Origin: Chrysopilus asiliformis | Taxonomy: Eukaryota; Arthropoda; Insecta; Diptera; Rhagionidae | Assembly: GCA_964034945.1 (NCBI GenBank) | Contig: OZ035960.1 | Span: forward strand, 102,540,733-102,604,732 | Reading direction: 5' to 3' | DNA length: 64,000 nt | In this document: in pieces, positions 22,245 through 32,847 of the stretch | Position numbering within the stretch: position 1 is the first letter of the stretch | Layout: each line of letters opens with the position of its first letter | Notes under the pieces: generated by a model | Databases searched by the model: none | Told to the model about the DNA's origin: nothing | What the model saw: the letters and a program-made list of their open reading frames with translations, nothing else | Made by a program: the position numbers and the translations under genes

Positions 22245-22496
22245 TGAGGCGTTGGGAGCAAAAGTGGTGTAACTCACATGTTGAAATTGTGATTTTTTTC
22301 GTGTTTGAACCACTATTGCGAGTGAGTTTTTAGATAAAAATGTTTAGTTAGATGCACAATAGAACATTTTAACATTGAGAAATAAAGTCCACAGAATTTT
22401 TTTTTCCAAAAATTTACAGTCAATAATAGTACAAGAGTGGAAAAGCTCCAAAAAGGCGATTATGTGGCTTGAGCCACTTTTGCACTCAACGCCTCA
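22245..22496 (+). mobile_element. MITE family C, copy 1
   Basis: The ends TGAGGCGTT and AACGCCTCA are flanked by TA on both sides (22243-22244 and 22497-22498). Shared inner landmarks are CACTATTGCGAGTGAGTTTT, AATAAAGTCCACAGAA and TTTACAGTCAATAATAGTAC. Four more copies are at 28398, 32079, 39436 and 41877. A TA target suggests a Tc1/mariner-type helper. Confidence 0.85.
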
Positions 22497-22537
22497 TATC
22501 CAACCTACTCCAGTTGGATATAAAGAAACCCCCCGAC

Positions 22538-23164
22538 TAAGGATGTCAAAAAAGAACCGGTTACCCGGTGTTTTTGCTTCGGTTAACCGGTTTTTTTTCG
22601 GTGTTTTTTTGCACGGTTATACCCGGTATAAGCCAAAAACCGTTCAAAAAAACCGATCATTTTTTTCGTACGGAAAAATAATTTTAAACCAATTTTCGTG
22701 CAACTGATTTGTTATAAACACTTATTTTTAGGCACTCTAACAATATTATATTGTGCCATTTATGGCCTCTTAACCCTTAGAGGCACAGAAAAATAGCAAA
22801 TATTTTCACCCTTGCGGCACTCGAAAAATTTTTTTTTTTTTTTTTTTTACTGGTACCATTTTAAAGTATCATACGGCAATGAAAGACGGTTTAATTGGTG
22901 GTACAATTTTGATACCACCGTGCAGTATTTGTTACAAAAATGGTGGTACATCGCGTGTACCACCAAGCCTTTAAGGGTTAATGGATTATATGGCACTTCA
23001 CGTCTTTTGTTTGTGTATTTGTTGTGTCTAAGACCTAACCTATACAATTTGAATAAAACGGTTTTTCGGTGTTTTAATAACCGGTTTTTTGGACCCGGTT
23101 TAAACCGAAGTCTTAAAAACCGGTTTAACCGAAAACCGGTTTTTTCAAAAATTTGACATCCCTA
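22538..23164. mobile_element. hAT-like MITE, TAGGGATGT ends, copy 1, with a nested element
   Basis: It begins TAAGGATGTCAAAAAAG and ends TTTGACATCCCTA. Perfect 8-bp duplications CCCCCGAC lie at 22530-22537 and 23165-23172, diagnostic of hAT transposition. The inside has many ACCGGTT boxes, for example CCGGTTACCCGG. A second copy (62990-63417) is co-linear except that this one carries a 204-bp insertion at 22774-22977. No transposase is encoded. Confidence 0.9.
22774..22977. mobile_element. piggyBac-like MITE nested in the hAT MITE
   Basis: The ends CCCTTAGAGGC and GCCTTTAAGGG are flanked by TTAA on both sides (22770-22773 and 22978-22981). The homologous point of the sister copy has a single uninterrupted TTAA (63237-63240), proving insertion at TTAA with duplication of that tetramer. 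Inside are palindromes built on GGTGGTAC and GTACCACC. The same motif recurs in the TTAA elements at 39034 and 47165. Confidence 0.9.
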
Positions 23165-23190
23165 CCCCCGACTATGAAAAAAGTCGACTT

Positions 23191-23323
23191 TAAAAAGGAT
23201 AAAATAATTATTGGAGTAAATTTAAAAGATATTGTGAGTTGGAAAAGCCTATTTTGTTGTTGTTTCAAGGCTTTCCCAACGCACGACTCTTAAATTGACT
23301 ACAATAATTATTCTACCTTTTTA
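23191..23323. mobile_element. Foldback element with about 55-bp imperfect arms
   Basis: The left arm from TAAAAAGGATAAAATAATTA pairs imperfectly with the right arm ending in AATAATTATTCTACCTTTTT. The spacer contains TTGTTGTTGTTTC. No clear target duplication can be assigned. Confidence 0.5.
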
Positions 23324-23344
23324 ATGGGATTTTTTACTCTATAT

Positions 23345-23805
23345 GAGAATCATATAGGAGTAATATTAGATTTCGTATACCGTTTGTAAAGCATCTACCA
23401 ATCATCGGACACAGAAATGAACTACACTGGTAGGGATGACAAAAGATTTTGATTTTCGCATTTCCGTCCGTCTGTTTGTCTGTCTGCCTGTCTGTCCGTC
23501 TGTCTGTCTGTCCATGAACACCAGAACTTTCGAAAGGATTGAGCTGGAGACTTCACATTTCGTATAGTTGCGACTTTCGTAAATGGCTAGGCTAAGTTCT
23601 TGAACGGGCCAAATCGGACCATTCCTTCCCCCCTCAGACGGAACAGTTTTTTTTACGATTTTCTCGAAAACGGTAGGTCGTATTGAAAAATTTATAAAGG
23701 CAAAATGTGTTCAGAATATGATTTTACATAACTTAACCATACATCAAAATCCAGTTGCACCACTCTCCCCCCCCCCCCCCCCTTCATCTTAATTTTTCAA
23801 ATAAT
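23345..23805 (-). repeat. Dispersed repeat family A, copy 2
   Basis: The minus-strand copy begins next to a CATATAGGAGTAATATTAGA end and holds GTATACCGTTTG, a CGTCTGTCTG tetranucleotide run, and the TCTCGAAAACGGT tail modules. It ends at a run of about 18 C (23766-23783). Degenerate AAATCGGTTCAGTG and ATCGGATCAGG boxes continue to about 24115. Confidence 0.75.
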
Positions 23806-24119
23806 TTTCATTGGCTGCTGAATAGCAGAAACCGGGTAGAAATCGGTTCAGTGCACTACACTAGAATTTATAGGGACAAGGAGTTACACGTGAAAAGGGA
23901 AGGGTGAATTTTTGTGCACTATAGCCTATTTTCCGTCATTTCTAACCGATTGGGGAAAATGGGATCGAAATCGGATCAGGGAATCAAAAGATACCAGGAG
24001 AGCGGGTTTTTGAACTAAACGGGGAAGGATGGATTTTTAGAGCGCTTTTTTGTAATATCCAGTCGAAGGCAAAAAACTGAATTAAAATCTATTCAGTGGA
24101 TCAAAAGTTGTGAGGGAAT

Positions 24120-25230
24120 GATAAACTAAGCAAGTAACAAACTGGCCACAATCCTAAGAATAATTGCCTATTTTTAGGGAGACTTTACAGCAGAATGTAT
24201 ACTGTATCGCATTTTTCTATTTGGACTTCCCCCCGTGATCCAAAAAATTATCAAAAGTTTAGACAAATCTTCCCTCTGACCAATCTTCTGGAATATTTAA
24301 GCACAAAAAAAAATCATTTTCAAATATTTTTTTTAAAAAATGTGGGCGGTTTATACAGATTTTGTCCCAACCGCTGCATTGTCTTTTCAGTAATTTTTCT
24401 TTAACAAACTACAAACGCTATCCATTTGTTTTAAATAGTAAGTTTTTTAAGCTTCCTGCCTTGGAATCGTAACAATTTCACGGATAAAATCTTCAAAAGT
24501 TAAATAAAAAAAACTCACCTGAAAAACATCTATTACTAATAGTAAATAATGTTGATCATAATGATTACATAGTTTATGTTTGGACTTAGTATTCCACATA
24601 TTTAAAAAATACATAACTTCTAATTAGCATTTGTTGATCATAAAATTAATTAGAAAACCTGTTTAATTAGAATTATGGATATTAACCGGTCAATTTTCAT
24701 GGATTTTTCTTCATATACATAGTAATGGAATGTGGAATTGTTGTTGTTGTTTGAATAGGAAATTCTGCTACTTTAATTTTCCTGTTGCGCAACTCCTGTT
24801 TTGGAATGCCTTTTTTATACAAACAAAGACCCTTCTAATTTGGAAACTACGTGCTATCAAGAGTGTTGCCAGACCCAAGAGCCCAAAGAATGTCCATATG
24901 CGTCATAAAAATCGTCATAAGAAAATGTGGCCAATTAACAAAACTCAATATAATTAATAAAATTCGTCGATTTTAAACATTTTAGCCTTTGTCCGAGCCT
25001 CTCGATTTTCGATTTCTTACCTCATGATTTTTTGATGAAAGCCCGAGTTTTTTTTCTGCATAAATCATTGCGGATTTCATTACTGAAAAACCATGATATT
25101 TTTTTGATATTCAAGATGGCAAAATCTAAATTTACTCAAAATTTTTACAAGAAAAACCAATGTAAAAATTTTGGAAAAGGATTTAGTGAATATTGGCTAA
25201 AAACGTCAAATGAATATTGGCTAAAAACGT
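24120..25230. other. No gene recognised
   Basis: A+T-rich spacer in the putative intron with no supported exon or repeat. Confidence 0.4.
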
Positions 25231-26290
25231 CAAAAATTAATATAAGCTACAAACGTGTTGAAAAACGTTAAATTTGTCAAACAAAAATTTGTGAATCGTC
25301 GAATTCGTCAACAGGGATTTGAAAACCGTCAAATTCGTCAACAGAGGTTTGAAAATCGTCGAATTCTTGAGCAGAGATTTGAAAATCGTCAAATTTTTCA
25401 ACAGATTCGTCAACAGAAATTTAAAAATCGTCGAATTCATCAATAGAAATTTGAAAATCGTCAAATTCGTCAACAGAGATTTCAAAATCGTCAAATTCGT
25501 CAATAGAAACTCGAAAATCGTCGAATTCGTCAACAGAGTTGAAAATCGTCGAATTCGTGAACAGAGATTTGAAAATCGCCAAATTCGTCAGCAGAGATTT
25601 GAGAATCGTCAAATTTTTCAACAGATTCGTCAACAGAAATTTGACAATCCTCAAATTCGTTAACAGAAAATTGTCGAATTCGTCAACAGAGATTTGAAAA
25701 CCGTCAAATTCGTCAACAGATTTGAAAATCGTCGAATTCGTCAACAGAGATTTGAAAATCGTCAAATTCGTCAACAGATTTGAAAATCGTCGAATTCGTC
25801 AACAGAGATTTGAAAATCGTCAAATTCGTCAACAGATTCGTCGACAGAAATTTAAAAATCGTCGAATTCATCAATAGAAATTTGAAAATCGTCAAATTCG
25901 TCAACAGAGATTTCAAAATCGTCAAATTCGTCAATAGAAACTCGAAAATCGTCGAATTCGTCAACAGAAATTTAAAAATCGTCAAATTCGTCAGCAGAGA
26001 TTTGAGAATCGTCAAATTTTTCAACAGATTCGTCAACAGAAATTTGACAATCCTCAAATTCGTTAACAGAAAATTGTCGAATTCGTCAACAGAGATTTGA
26101 AAACCGTCAAATTCGTCAACAGATTTGAAAATCGTCGAATTCGTCAGCAGAGATTTGAGAATCGTCAAATTCATCAACAGATTCGTCGACAGAAATTTAA
26201 AAATCGTCGAATTCGTCAATAGAAACTCGAAAATCGTCGAATTCGTCAACCGAGATTTGAGAATCGTCAGAAGAGCCCGAAAAACGTCAA
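25231..26290. repeat. 30-bp minisatellite array 1, about 35 units
   Basis: The unit is close to GAAAATCGTCAAATTCGTCA followed by ACAGAGATTT. Variants (GTCGAATTC, CAATAGAAA, truncated CAGATT) are shuffled. A block of many units is itself duplicated: TTTAAAAATCG occurs at 25420 and 25851, and TTGACAATCC at 25641 and 26044. Because the unit is a multiple of three, several frames stay open for 60-205 codons on both strands. These are not genes. The unit is related to the arrays at 30038 and 37390. Confidence 0.95.
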
Positions 26291-26299
26291 AATGACGAT

Positions 26300-27590
26300 A
26301 TACGAGTACGAATATCTTCACATCTGGCATCGCTGGCTTTCAGTCTCGTGAAAATATAAAACTTGAGTTTGAACTCTCCTCTCTGTCGCACTTTTTAATG
26401 TTTTCAGGGATGAAAGAATCCGATATAGAATTGTTTTTTCCTTGGACAAGGATTTAAAAATAACACGAAAAGGCAAAATTCGTAGAAGCCAATCTATATT
26501 TATTCTATATTATGTGCTTTAGGTACTATAGATACAGAATGTTAAAGTTCTGTTTATTTTTTTCAACGTATCCCAATAAAATTGCGTCGCATTTTCAGTT
26601 TGCCGGTTCGAATGGCTCGTATTCATCACAAAAAACGCCGGTCGTAAACAAATTTTTTCAGCCTACCCCCAACTCCTTCGCTAGAGTAGAGTATCGTGGT
26701 TCCATCCGACTGCACATGAATGTTTTTCAACAATCAAATATGATTTCCATTTCCAATCAGCCTAGGCAGACAGAAAAATATTTTAAAAAACAATAAAGTC
26801 CTGCACTTGGCAATTGATCTTTTAACATTTTTGGGTTAAGCGTGATTTAACTAATAGTAAACAAGTTTTTTAAGGTCAAAAAAACATTTTATTTATTTTT
26901 ACAAAAAGTAAACACGTTACAAGCGTTTGCATTTTTATAGGTAGACTATTTTTCTCATTTTTAATTAAACACCGTCGTATTTATCAAATTTAAATACGTG
27001 CAGGTGGGTGTGGTATTTTGTAATGCTATGCCAGTATGCTTTAAGATTTTAATACATTGAAAAAGCGATAAAAATTTATTCCATTCAAACAAGTTTCTTC
27101 ACACATGTTTCCCATTTTACTTGAGAGTTTCACGCACACAAAAGTAGTACACATGGAAAATTCCACTATAGCTGTAGATATATTGATTCCTCCCTTGCTT
27201 TCACTTTCACTCAGCTGAGCTATCTTTAAACTCACTCCAATTTTCTCACACTAAAAAATTGTATGAGTGAAACTTTCAGCTTTATCTCTGTGGAAAAGCT
27301 CATTGGTTACTTTGTGTAGTGTGGGCAACTCGTGGGAAAATATATTACTTCTTGGGAACTTATAAAGTGCGATAAAAAAAATACTTGTTTTTGTATTTGC
27401 GGTTTTGTGGTAATGAAATTTTTAGTGAATTATCCAAAAACCCATTGCATTAACGCTGTAATGGTTCAAGCATCTTTTCTGTTGTACACCTTTACATTTT
27501 TAGAACGTTAGATAATTCTTAAAATCTAACCGTGTATTGAAAATCGTGTAAAAATGTCAAATTTGTCAATAGAAAAGTTTTTTTTTAAAG
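26300..27590. other. No gene recognised
   Basis: A+T-rich spacer in the putative intron. No exon, TIR pair or array is supported. Confidence 0.4.
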
Positions 27591-27599
27591 CTCAAAGAA

Positions 27600-28000
27600 A
27601 TACTCTAGAATTGATTAGCTATTATTGGATAACTAACTTTCACCCTCGCCTTTTCATCCTCGCCCTATAGCAAAAGACAAAATTGTGGCAAATATTCGTG
27701 TCAATTCATCTCATACAATAAACTACCAAAAAACCGTTAGTTTCCGAAGAAATCGGGAAAAACTGATTTTTTTGAAATAACGGTAAATCTCAATACCGGT
27801 TTGAGGTATAAAGTTCTAGTGAAAGAAAGAGAAGTATAGAAAAATTTGATTGTCTTCCGTCATACATAAGGCTATTGAAAAACACTTAGTTTTGGAGTAA
27901 ATAGCAAAAAACTAAACTGCGCTTTTAAAAAGGCCGCCATTTTGGTCACTTCCGGTTAAGGAATTTCCACCAAAACTTGACAAGATCGGGACATTGCGAT
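27600..28000 (+). repeat. Dispersed repeat family K, copy 1 (empty-site reference)
   Basis: Co-linear with 47400-48330. Shared runs include AATTGTGGCAAATAT, CTCATACAA, GAAATAACGGTA, ATACATA and GAGTAAATAGCAAAAAAC. This copy lacks the small transposons found in the other, so it defines their insertion points exactly (CTG at 27763-27765, TTA at 27887-27889). Confidence 0.75.
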
Positions 28001-28163
28001 GGCGGTACTAAACTCCGTCAAAAAATCGTGAAAATGCGTCATGATAGAGTGAGGGGTAGGGGGGGGGGGGGGGGGGGGAGAGAGGGTGTTCGAAACGCTA
28101 AAATTAACATGACATATTCTATGGTAACCACCGTGAATAATTTTTCAGACCGTAATTTTAGTC

Positions 28164-28319
28164 GCCAATCTCTCCAACCGTTTTCGAGTTTTAAATCATA
28201 TTTTTGTTTTTATACGCCAATCTCTCCAACCGTTTTCGAGTTTTAAATCATATTTTTGTTTTTATACGCCAATCTCTCCAGCCGTTTTCGAGTTTTGAAC
28301 CATATTATTGCTTTTATAC
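28164..28319 (+). repeat. Three tandem 52-bp units
   Basis: Units 28164-28215, 28216-28267 and 28268-28319 begin GCCAATCTCTCCA and contain CGTTTTCGAGTTTT. The first two are identical and the third has five or so substitutions. A run of about 20 G lies just upstream (28060-28079). Confidence 0.95.
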
Positions 28320-28397
28320 GGCTCAAAGCTCAAAACCCGCATAAAAAAGGCCATGGAAATAGTTCCGAATCCGTAGAAGCAGCAAAATAATATTATA

Positions 28398-28631
28398 TGA
28401 GGCTATCAGAGCAAGAGTGTCAAAATCGTGAATTTTTTTGTGTTTGAATCACTATTGCGAGTGAGTTTTTAGATAAAAATGTTTGGATGCACAAAAGGAC
28501 ATTTCAACATTGAATAATAAAGTCCACAGAAATTTTTTTCCCAAAAATTTACAGTCAATAATAGTACAAAAGTGGAAAAGCTTCAAAAACTCGATTATGT
28601 GGCTTAGGCCACTTTTTCTCTCAACGCCTCA
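28398..28631 (+). mobile_element. MITE family C, copy 2
   Basis: TGAGGCTATCAGAGC start and AACGCCTCA end, with the standard inner landmarks. TA precedes it, but CT follows, so the right target site has decayed or was lost. Confidence 0.75.
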
Positions 28632-28639
28632 CTTCGTAT

Positions 28640-29400
28640 AAGAAAGTAAAAACCTGGAAAAACAGAATTTCTTTAATTGATATTACAAGAAACGAAATTT
28701 ACAAGAAAGAAACTCAAAAACCTCAAGACATAGTAGTTTCCAACACTGCTTCTTGGTGTTTATTTTCCACTCACGAGATTCCAATTGGCTTGGCTCTGTT
28801 CGCATTTGATGATTTTCATCACAACAGTTCGCTGCCGTTCGTCGTTTGGATGTACATTTATTCCGTCTTTTGATTATTTGTAAAGCATTTGGATGTAAAC
28901 ATTTGATTATTATAATTTTTCGGGTGTATTTTCTTTGCAAATTTCGTGCTATTTTCTAGTGCAATAAAAACAAATAATAAAAGAATTTATAAATAATAGA
29001 TTTTTTACCGGTTTACCGGCTGAATTTTTGATAAAAGAAGAAGAATTCCATTTTTCGGAATATTTGTTATATTTTTCGGGTGATATTGTGATGTTTATCA
29101 GACACAAATCCATTACAATTGGGAGATTTGAGATTTTTAAGAATAAATAAAAGGTGAAAAACAGTATAGTTACTTCATAATACAAGACCAGTTTTAAATC
29201 TAACTGGTTTTTCAACAATTTCAAGTGCAAATCCATGGCATTTGTATGAGTGTGCAAAGTTATGGTGATTTTTGTGGTTCTACTTTAAAAGGCGTTTTTT
29301 GGAAACATTTTTTGTGTGTCGTTGGTAATTCAACCTGAAAACAACCGGAAGACGTCTGAGTGTGAAGAGTAAGGAAAGACGCAACAACAACAAAAAACCT
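28640..29400. other. No gene recognised
   Basis: A+T-rich spacer. A stretch of plain sequence leads into the reverse-transcriptase remnant below. Confidence 0.4.
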
Positions 29401-29405
29401 CGACT

Positions 29406-29489
29406 GTGGGCGACGCAACCAAACCAAGTGGGGTTCCACAAGGATCTGATATAGGCACTCCCGCCCTGAAAGACCTACTCGAGTGTTAA
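29406..29489 (+). pseudogene. Reverse-transcriptase motif remnant of a LINE
   Basis: The frame reads VGDATKPSGVPQGSDIG before running into a stop. SGVPQGS.LG is the conserved RT block of jockey/I-type non-LTR retrotransposons. The catalytic YADD box does not follow and downstream frames have stops, so only a scrap survives. The call depends on this one motif. Confidence 0.45.
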
Positions 29490-29803
29490 AACGGGGGAGC
29501 CATACGGCGTCTACTCACATCACAGATTCCTGTGTAAAAGTCCAAGGGGCTTTGGATTATAACCAACATACTTGCATTGATTCCCGTAAGTTTCATAAAG
29601 TTAGAAAGACGAATTTCCATGGTCCTTGTATTGTGAGCATTTGTTTTGCCTTGTTCTAAATGCGTCTTCTGGAATCGGACATGAAGAAAAAGCGTAGAAA
29701 CCGACCTATCAAAAATTCAAAAGAAATCAACCTAAAGCTGTAATTACCTGTAGTACAGGATTCTATTTAGATATAAAAGTTTTACGAATAAAACGCAATA
29801 AAT

Positions 29804-29895
29804 TGGGGCCCTGATAGGTTTGGCATTCAGTGATTTGAACAGAAGGCACTTCTGAGGGCCCTGATAGGTTTGGCGCGCTGTGATTTGAACAGTGT
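29804..29895 (+). repeat. Tandem duplication of about 52 bp
   Basis: GGGCCCTGATAGGTTTGGC followed by a TGATTTGAACAG box occurs twice, about 53 bp apart, with a few substitutions. Confidence 0.8.
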
Positions 29896-30037
29896 GTTAT
29901 TGGCAATCACAAAATGTGTAAACATGGATGTTTTTTGTTATCCTGAAATAAAATTTTATTTATTTAGAGGCAGTCTAAATTACTTTTATTGTGTAGTCGA
30001 GATATCGTTTTTTCACACTAAATTCCAAAAAAATCAT

Positions 30038-30643
30038 GAACAAAAAGCCTGAAAATTGCACATTTTTCAACAAAAATCCTGAAAATTGCACATTTTTCAA
30101 CAAAAATCCTGAAAATTGCAAATTTTTCAACAAAAATCCTGAAAATTGCGCATTTTTCAACAAAAAGCCTGAAAATTGCACATTTTTCAACAAAAATCCT
30201 GAAAATTGTACATTTTTCAACAAAAAGCCTGAAAATTGCGCATTTTTCAACAAAAATCATGAAAATTGCACATTTTTCAACAAAATGCCTGAAAATTGCA
30301 CATTTTTCAACAAAAAGCCTGAAAATTGCACATCAAAATCCTGAAAATTTCAACAAAAATCCTGAAAATTGCACATTTTTCAGCAAAAATCCTGAAAATT
30401 GCACATTTTTCAGCAAAAATCCTGAAAATTGCACATTTTTCAAGAAAAATCCTGAAAATTGTACATTTTTCAACAAAAATCCTGAAAACTAGACATTTTT
30501 CAACAAAAATCCTGAAAATTAGACATTTTTCAACAAAAATCCTGAAACTTGCAGATTTTTCAACAAAAATCCTGAAAATTGCACATTTTTCAACAAAAAT
30601 CCTGAAAATTGTACATTTTTCAACAAAAATCCTGAAAATTGCA
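30038..30643. repeat. 30-bp minisatellite array 2, about 20 units
   Basis: The unit is CCTGAAAATTGCACATTTTT followed by CAACAAAAAT, with a strict 30-bp period except for one shortened unit near 30330. Frames remain open on both strands (ENCTFFNKNP-type peptides), an artefact of the period. It aligns with array 1 (GAAAAT.G......T..TCAACA.AAAT). Confidence 0.95.
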
Positions 30644-30829
30644 CGCCAACGACAATGCGTTTAGAATGATGGAAACCCTAGAAATTTTGAATTCCTTATC
30701 TGTATGTTTCTGACGATAAGTCGTGAACGAATTGATCTATTAGTAGGTTATTAGTTAAAAAATTTCCGATATTTCTGGTTACCAATTTTTTTTAAATGGT
30801 TCAATATTTTTAGAATACCAAATTCAAGC

Positions 30830-30990
30830 TTTTGCCCATCAAATTCACTATTCTGTTGATCGATTTACTCTTTTTGCACATCAAATTGAATTTGTTGCAC
30901 ATCAAATTTACTTTTTGCACGTCAAATTAACTTTTTTGCAAGTCGAATTCAGCATTTTGCAGATCAAATTTGTCATTTTGCAAACCAAAT
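30830..30990 (+). repeat. Degenerate tandem repeat, about 26-bp units
   Basis: About six units of the form TTTTTGCACATCAAATT (variants CCCATCAAATT, GCAAGTCGAATT, GCAGATCAAATT). Adjacent to array 2 but a different unit. Confidence 0.7.
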
Positions 30991-31044
30991 AGAAAAAATA
31001 ACACTTTTTCTTAGAAAAAATAGCAGTTTTTCTCATTATGATTA

Positions 31045-31174
31045 CAGGTATCCCTCGAGTTACGCGGTACTTGAGTTACGCAGTAAAAAATTGCGGCAGT
31101 GCTCGAGTTACGCGGTACGGTTTTGGAGCAATTTTTTATTTAAAAAGAAAATATTGTAATTATAGGGATACCTG
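31045..31174. mobile_element. pogo/Tigger-like MITE 1
   Basis: The ends CAGGTATCCCT and AGGGATACCTG are flanked by TA (31043-31044 and 31175-31176). Three subterminal boxes of the type (C/T)(T)(C/T)GAGTTACGC(G/A)G lie inside, the repeated-box arrangement of pogo/Tigger ends. 130 bp, noncoding. Confidence 0.75.
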
Positions 31175-31384
31175 TAATTGAATTTTTGTGAGTATTTAAC
31201 GAGTTCCAAAAATACAGACATTTCAGAAATTAAGAAGACATTTCATAATTTAAGTTTGAAAATCTTCACAGATGCTACTGATTTCTTTTTTGACGAATTT
31301 GATCTGTAAAAGACTGAATTTGATGTGCGCGAAAAAGTCAATTTGAGTTTTAAAAGATTGAATTTTGAATAAAAACATTAGAAA

Positions 31385-31660
31385 AGCAACATTTTTCAAT
31401 ACGGTGCACAGTTTTCGAGAAAACAGGAAAAAACAATTCCATTTGTATGGGGCAAGCAGTTGTCCGATTGGATTTTGATGTAAGGTTGCGTTATGTAAAA
31501 TCCTATTCTAAACACATTTTATCTTTATAAATTTTTCAATCTCATTAACCGTTTTCGAGAAAATTGCATAAAAAAACTATTTCGTTTGTTAGAAAATTCA
31601 AAACAATTGCAAAAAACTTGGAACTTAACCGAGCCGTTTACGAGAATCGTAACTATACAA
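31385..31660 (+). repeat. Family A tail modules, detached
   Basis: Contains TTTCGAGAAAACAGGAAAAA, GGGGCAAGCAGTTGTCCGAT, TTCTAAACACATTTTATCTT and GTTTTCGAGAAAATTGC in the order seen at 44.8 kb. The terminal family A segment is absent. It lies directly before the putative exon at 31715. Confidence 0.6.
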
Positions 31661-31714
31661 GTTTTTGAGAAACCTTTATGCTCACTTTGATACTTTTTTT
31701 CGTTCTATTTTTAG

Positions 31715-31742
31715 GGCTTTTATCAGATCCACGTGTCGGACA
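31715..31742 (+). CDS. Possible 28-nt micro-exon
   Basis: The acceptor TTCTATTTTTAG and the donor GTGAGTAAA are both strong. Joined in phase 1 to the 14405 exon it reads RLLSDPRVG plus two nucleotides (phase 2). The next intron is 68 bp (31743-31810), a typical short invertebrate intron. The exon is more G+C-rich than its flanks. Confidence 0.4.
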
Positions 31743-31810
31743 GTGAGTAAATTTCATTCCTTCAAACGCACGTGTTACCGATAGAATAATTTTTAAAATT
31801 CCTTTTACAG

Positions 31811-31931
31811 CAATTTTCGTCTTACCGGCCGAAATTTGTGTTTTCTCATGCAGTGCTACGTAGATACCACGAAATATCGACTTTTGTGGGAAGATTGTGG
31901 TTTAAGGACGAATAGTGTGCCAATGGTTTGA
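31811..31931 (+). CDS. Possible exon following the 68-bp intron
   Basis: It begins after CCTTTTACAG. In phase with the 28-nt exon the frame is open for 40 codons (NFRLTGRNLCFLMQCYVD and more) to a TGA at 31929-31931. An alternative frame is also open for 34 codons, so frame choice depends wholly on the upstream splice model. A weak donor GTAGAT occurs at 31859. It may be a last exon or may splice on. I do not recognise the protein. Confidence 0.3.
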
Positions 31932-32078
31932 GAAGTTCCGTTGGGCTGATTATAATTTTGATAGCCCACGTTGGGATCTTGAAATAATGGTCTGAAATAT
32001 GCGGTGAAAGCGAGTGTATATCAAAATTCGCATTAATTCGCAGCAAAGTTTGAAGTTATCACATATTTATACTCTATA

Positions 32079-32319
32079 TGAGGCGTTAAAAGCTAGAGTG
32101 GACCAAGCCACATAATCGAGTTTTTGAAGCTTTTCCACTTTTGTACTATTATTGACTGTAAATTTTTGGAGAAAAAAATTTCTGTGGACTTTATGTTGAA
32201 ATGTTCTTTTGTGCATCCAAACATTTTTATCTAAAAACTCACTCGCAATAGTGCTTCAAACACAAAAAAATTCACGATTTCGACATGTGGGTTGGTCCAC
32301 TCTAGCTTTTAACGCCTCA
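32079..32319 (-). mobile_element. MITE family C, copy 3
   Basis: TGAGGCGTTAAAAGCTAGAG and the inverse CTAGCTTTTAACGCCTCA, flanked by TA on both sides. It sits in the palindromic ATATGATATATCATAT-like end of the adjacent family A copy, whose uninterrupted form is seen at 45278-45298. Confidence 0.85.
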
Positions 32320-32324
32320 TATAT

Positions 32325-32790
32325 CATATAGGAATTATATAAGATTTAGTATACCGTTTGTAACGCATCGAACCACTCATCGGACACCCAGGATGTTTGG
32401 GTTGACAAAAGATTTTGATTTCCGCATGTCTGTCCGTCCGTCTGTCCATCCATGAACACCATAACTTAAGAAAGGATTGAGCTAAAGATTTGAAATTTTG
32501 TATAGTTACGATTCTTGTAAATGGCAAAGTTGGACCATTCCCACCCCCTTCCCCTATACAAACGAAACAGTATTTTGTAATTTTCTCGAAAATGGTGAGT
32601 CATATTGAAAAATTTATAGAGGTAAAATGTGTTTAGAATATGATTTTACATAACTCATCCATACACCAAAATCCAATGGAACCAGTGCTTCCCCCTCTCG
32701 CATACAAATTGAATATTTTTTCCTGTTTTCTCGAAAAAAATCAAGGTTTAAAAATTTATTAAATCACACAAATTTGTTGAGCGAAATTAA
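32325..32790 (-). repeat. Dispersed repeat family A, copy 3
   Basis: Minus-strand copy: CATATAGGAATTATATAAG end, GTATACCGTTTGTAACGC, ATCGGACACCCAGGATGTTT, a GTCCGTCCGTCTG run, then TTTTCTCGAAAATGGTGAGT modules. Confidence 0.8.
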
Positions 32791-32847
32791 AAAACCGTGT
32801 CATAAAATGGTTGCTCAGAAAGTCTTTAGAGTCGGTAAATTCATATA

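Noticed and set aside
22375..22707. 110-codon frame
   Set aside because: It runs through the family C MITE and into the hAT MITE, both noncoding.
25255..26330. Open frames of 63-205 codons on both strands
   Set aside because: They come from a 30-bp tandem unit, a multiple of three with no stop codon; the peptides are pure repeats.
28060..28079. Long G-run as a structured element
   Set aside because: Runs of 18-20 identical bases here, at 23766 and at 50833 are ordinary homopolymers or possible assembly length errors; no further structure.
30038..30643. Regular 30-bp repeats resembling a CRISPR array
   Set aside because: Units are contiguous with no variable spacers, and the DNA is eukaryotic.
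30018..30664. Open frames encoding ENCTFFNKNP- and LLKNVQFSGF-type repeats
   Set aside because: Same artefact of a 30-bp period; both strands and several frames are open.
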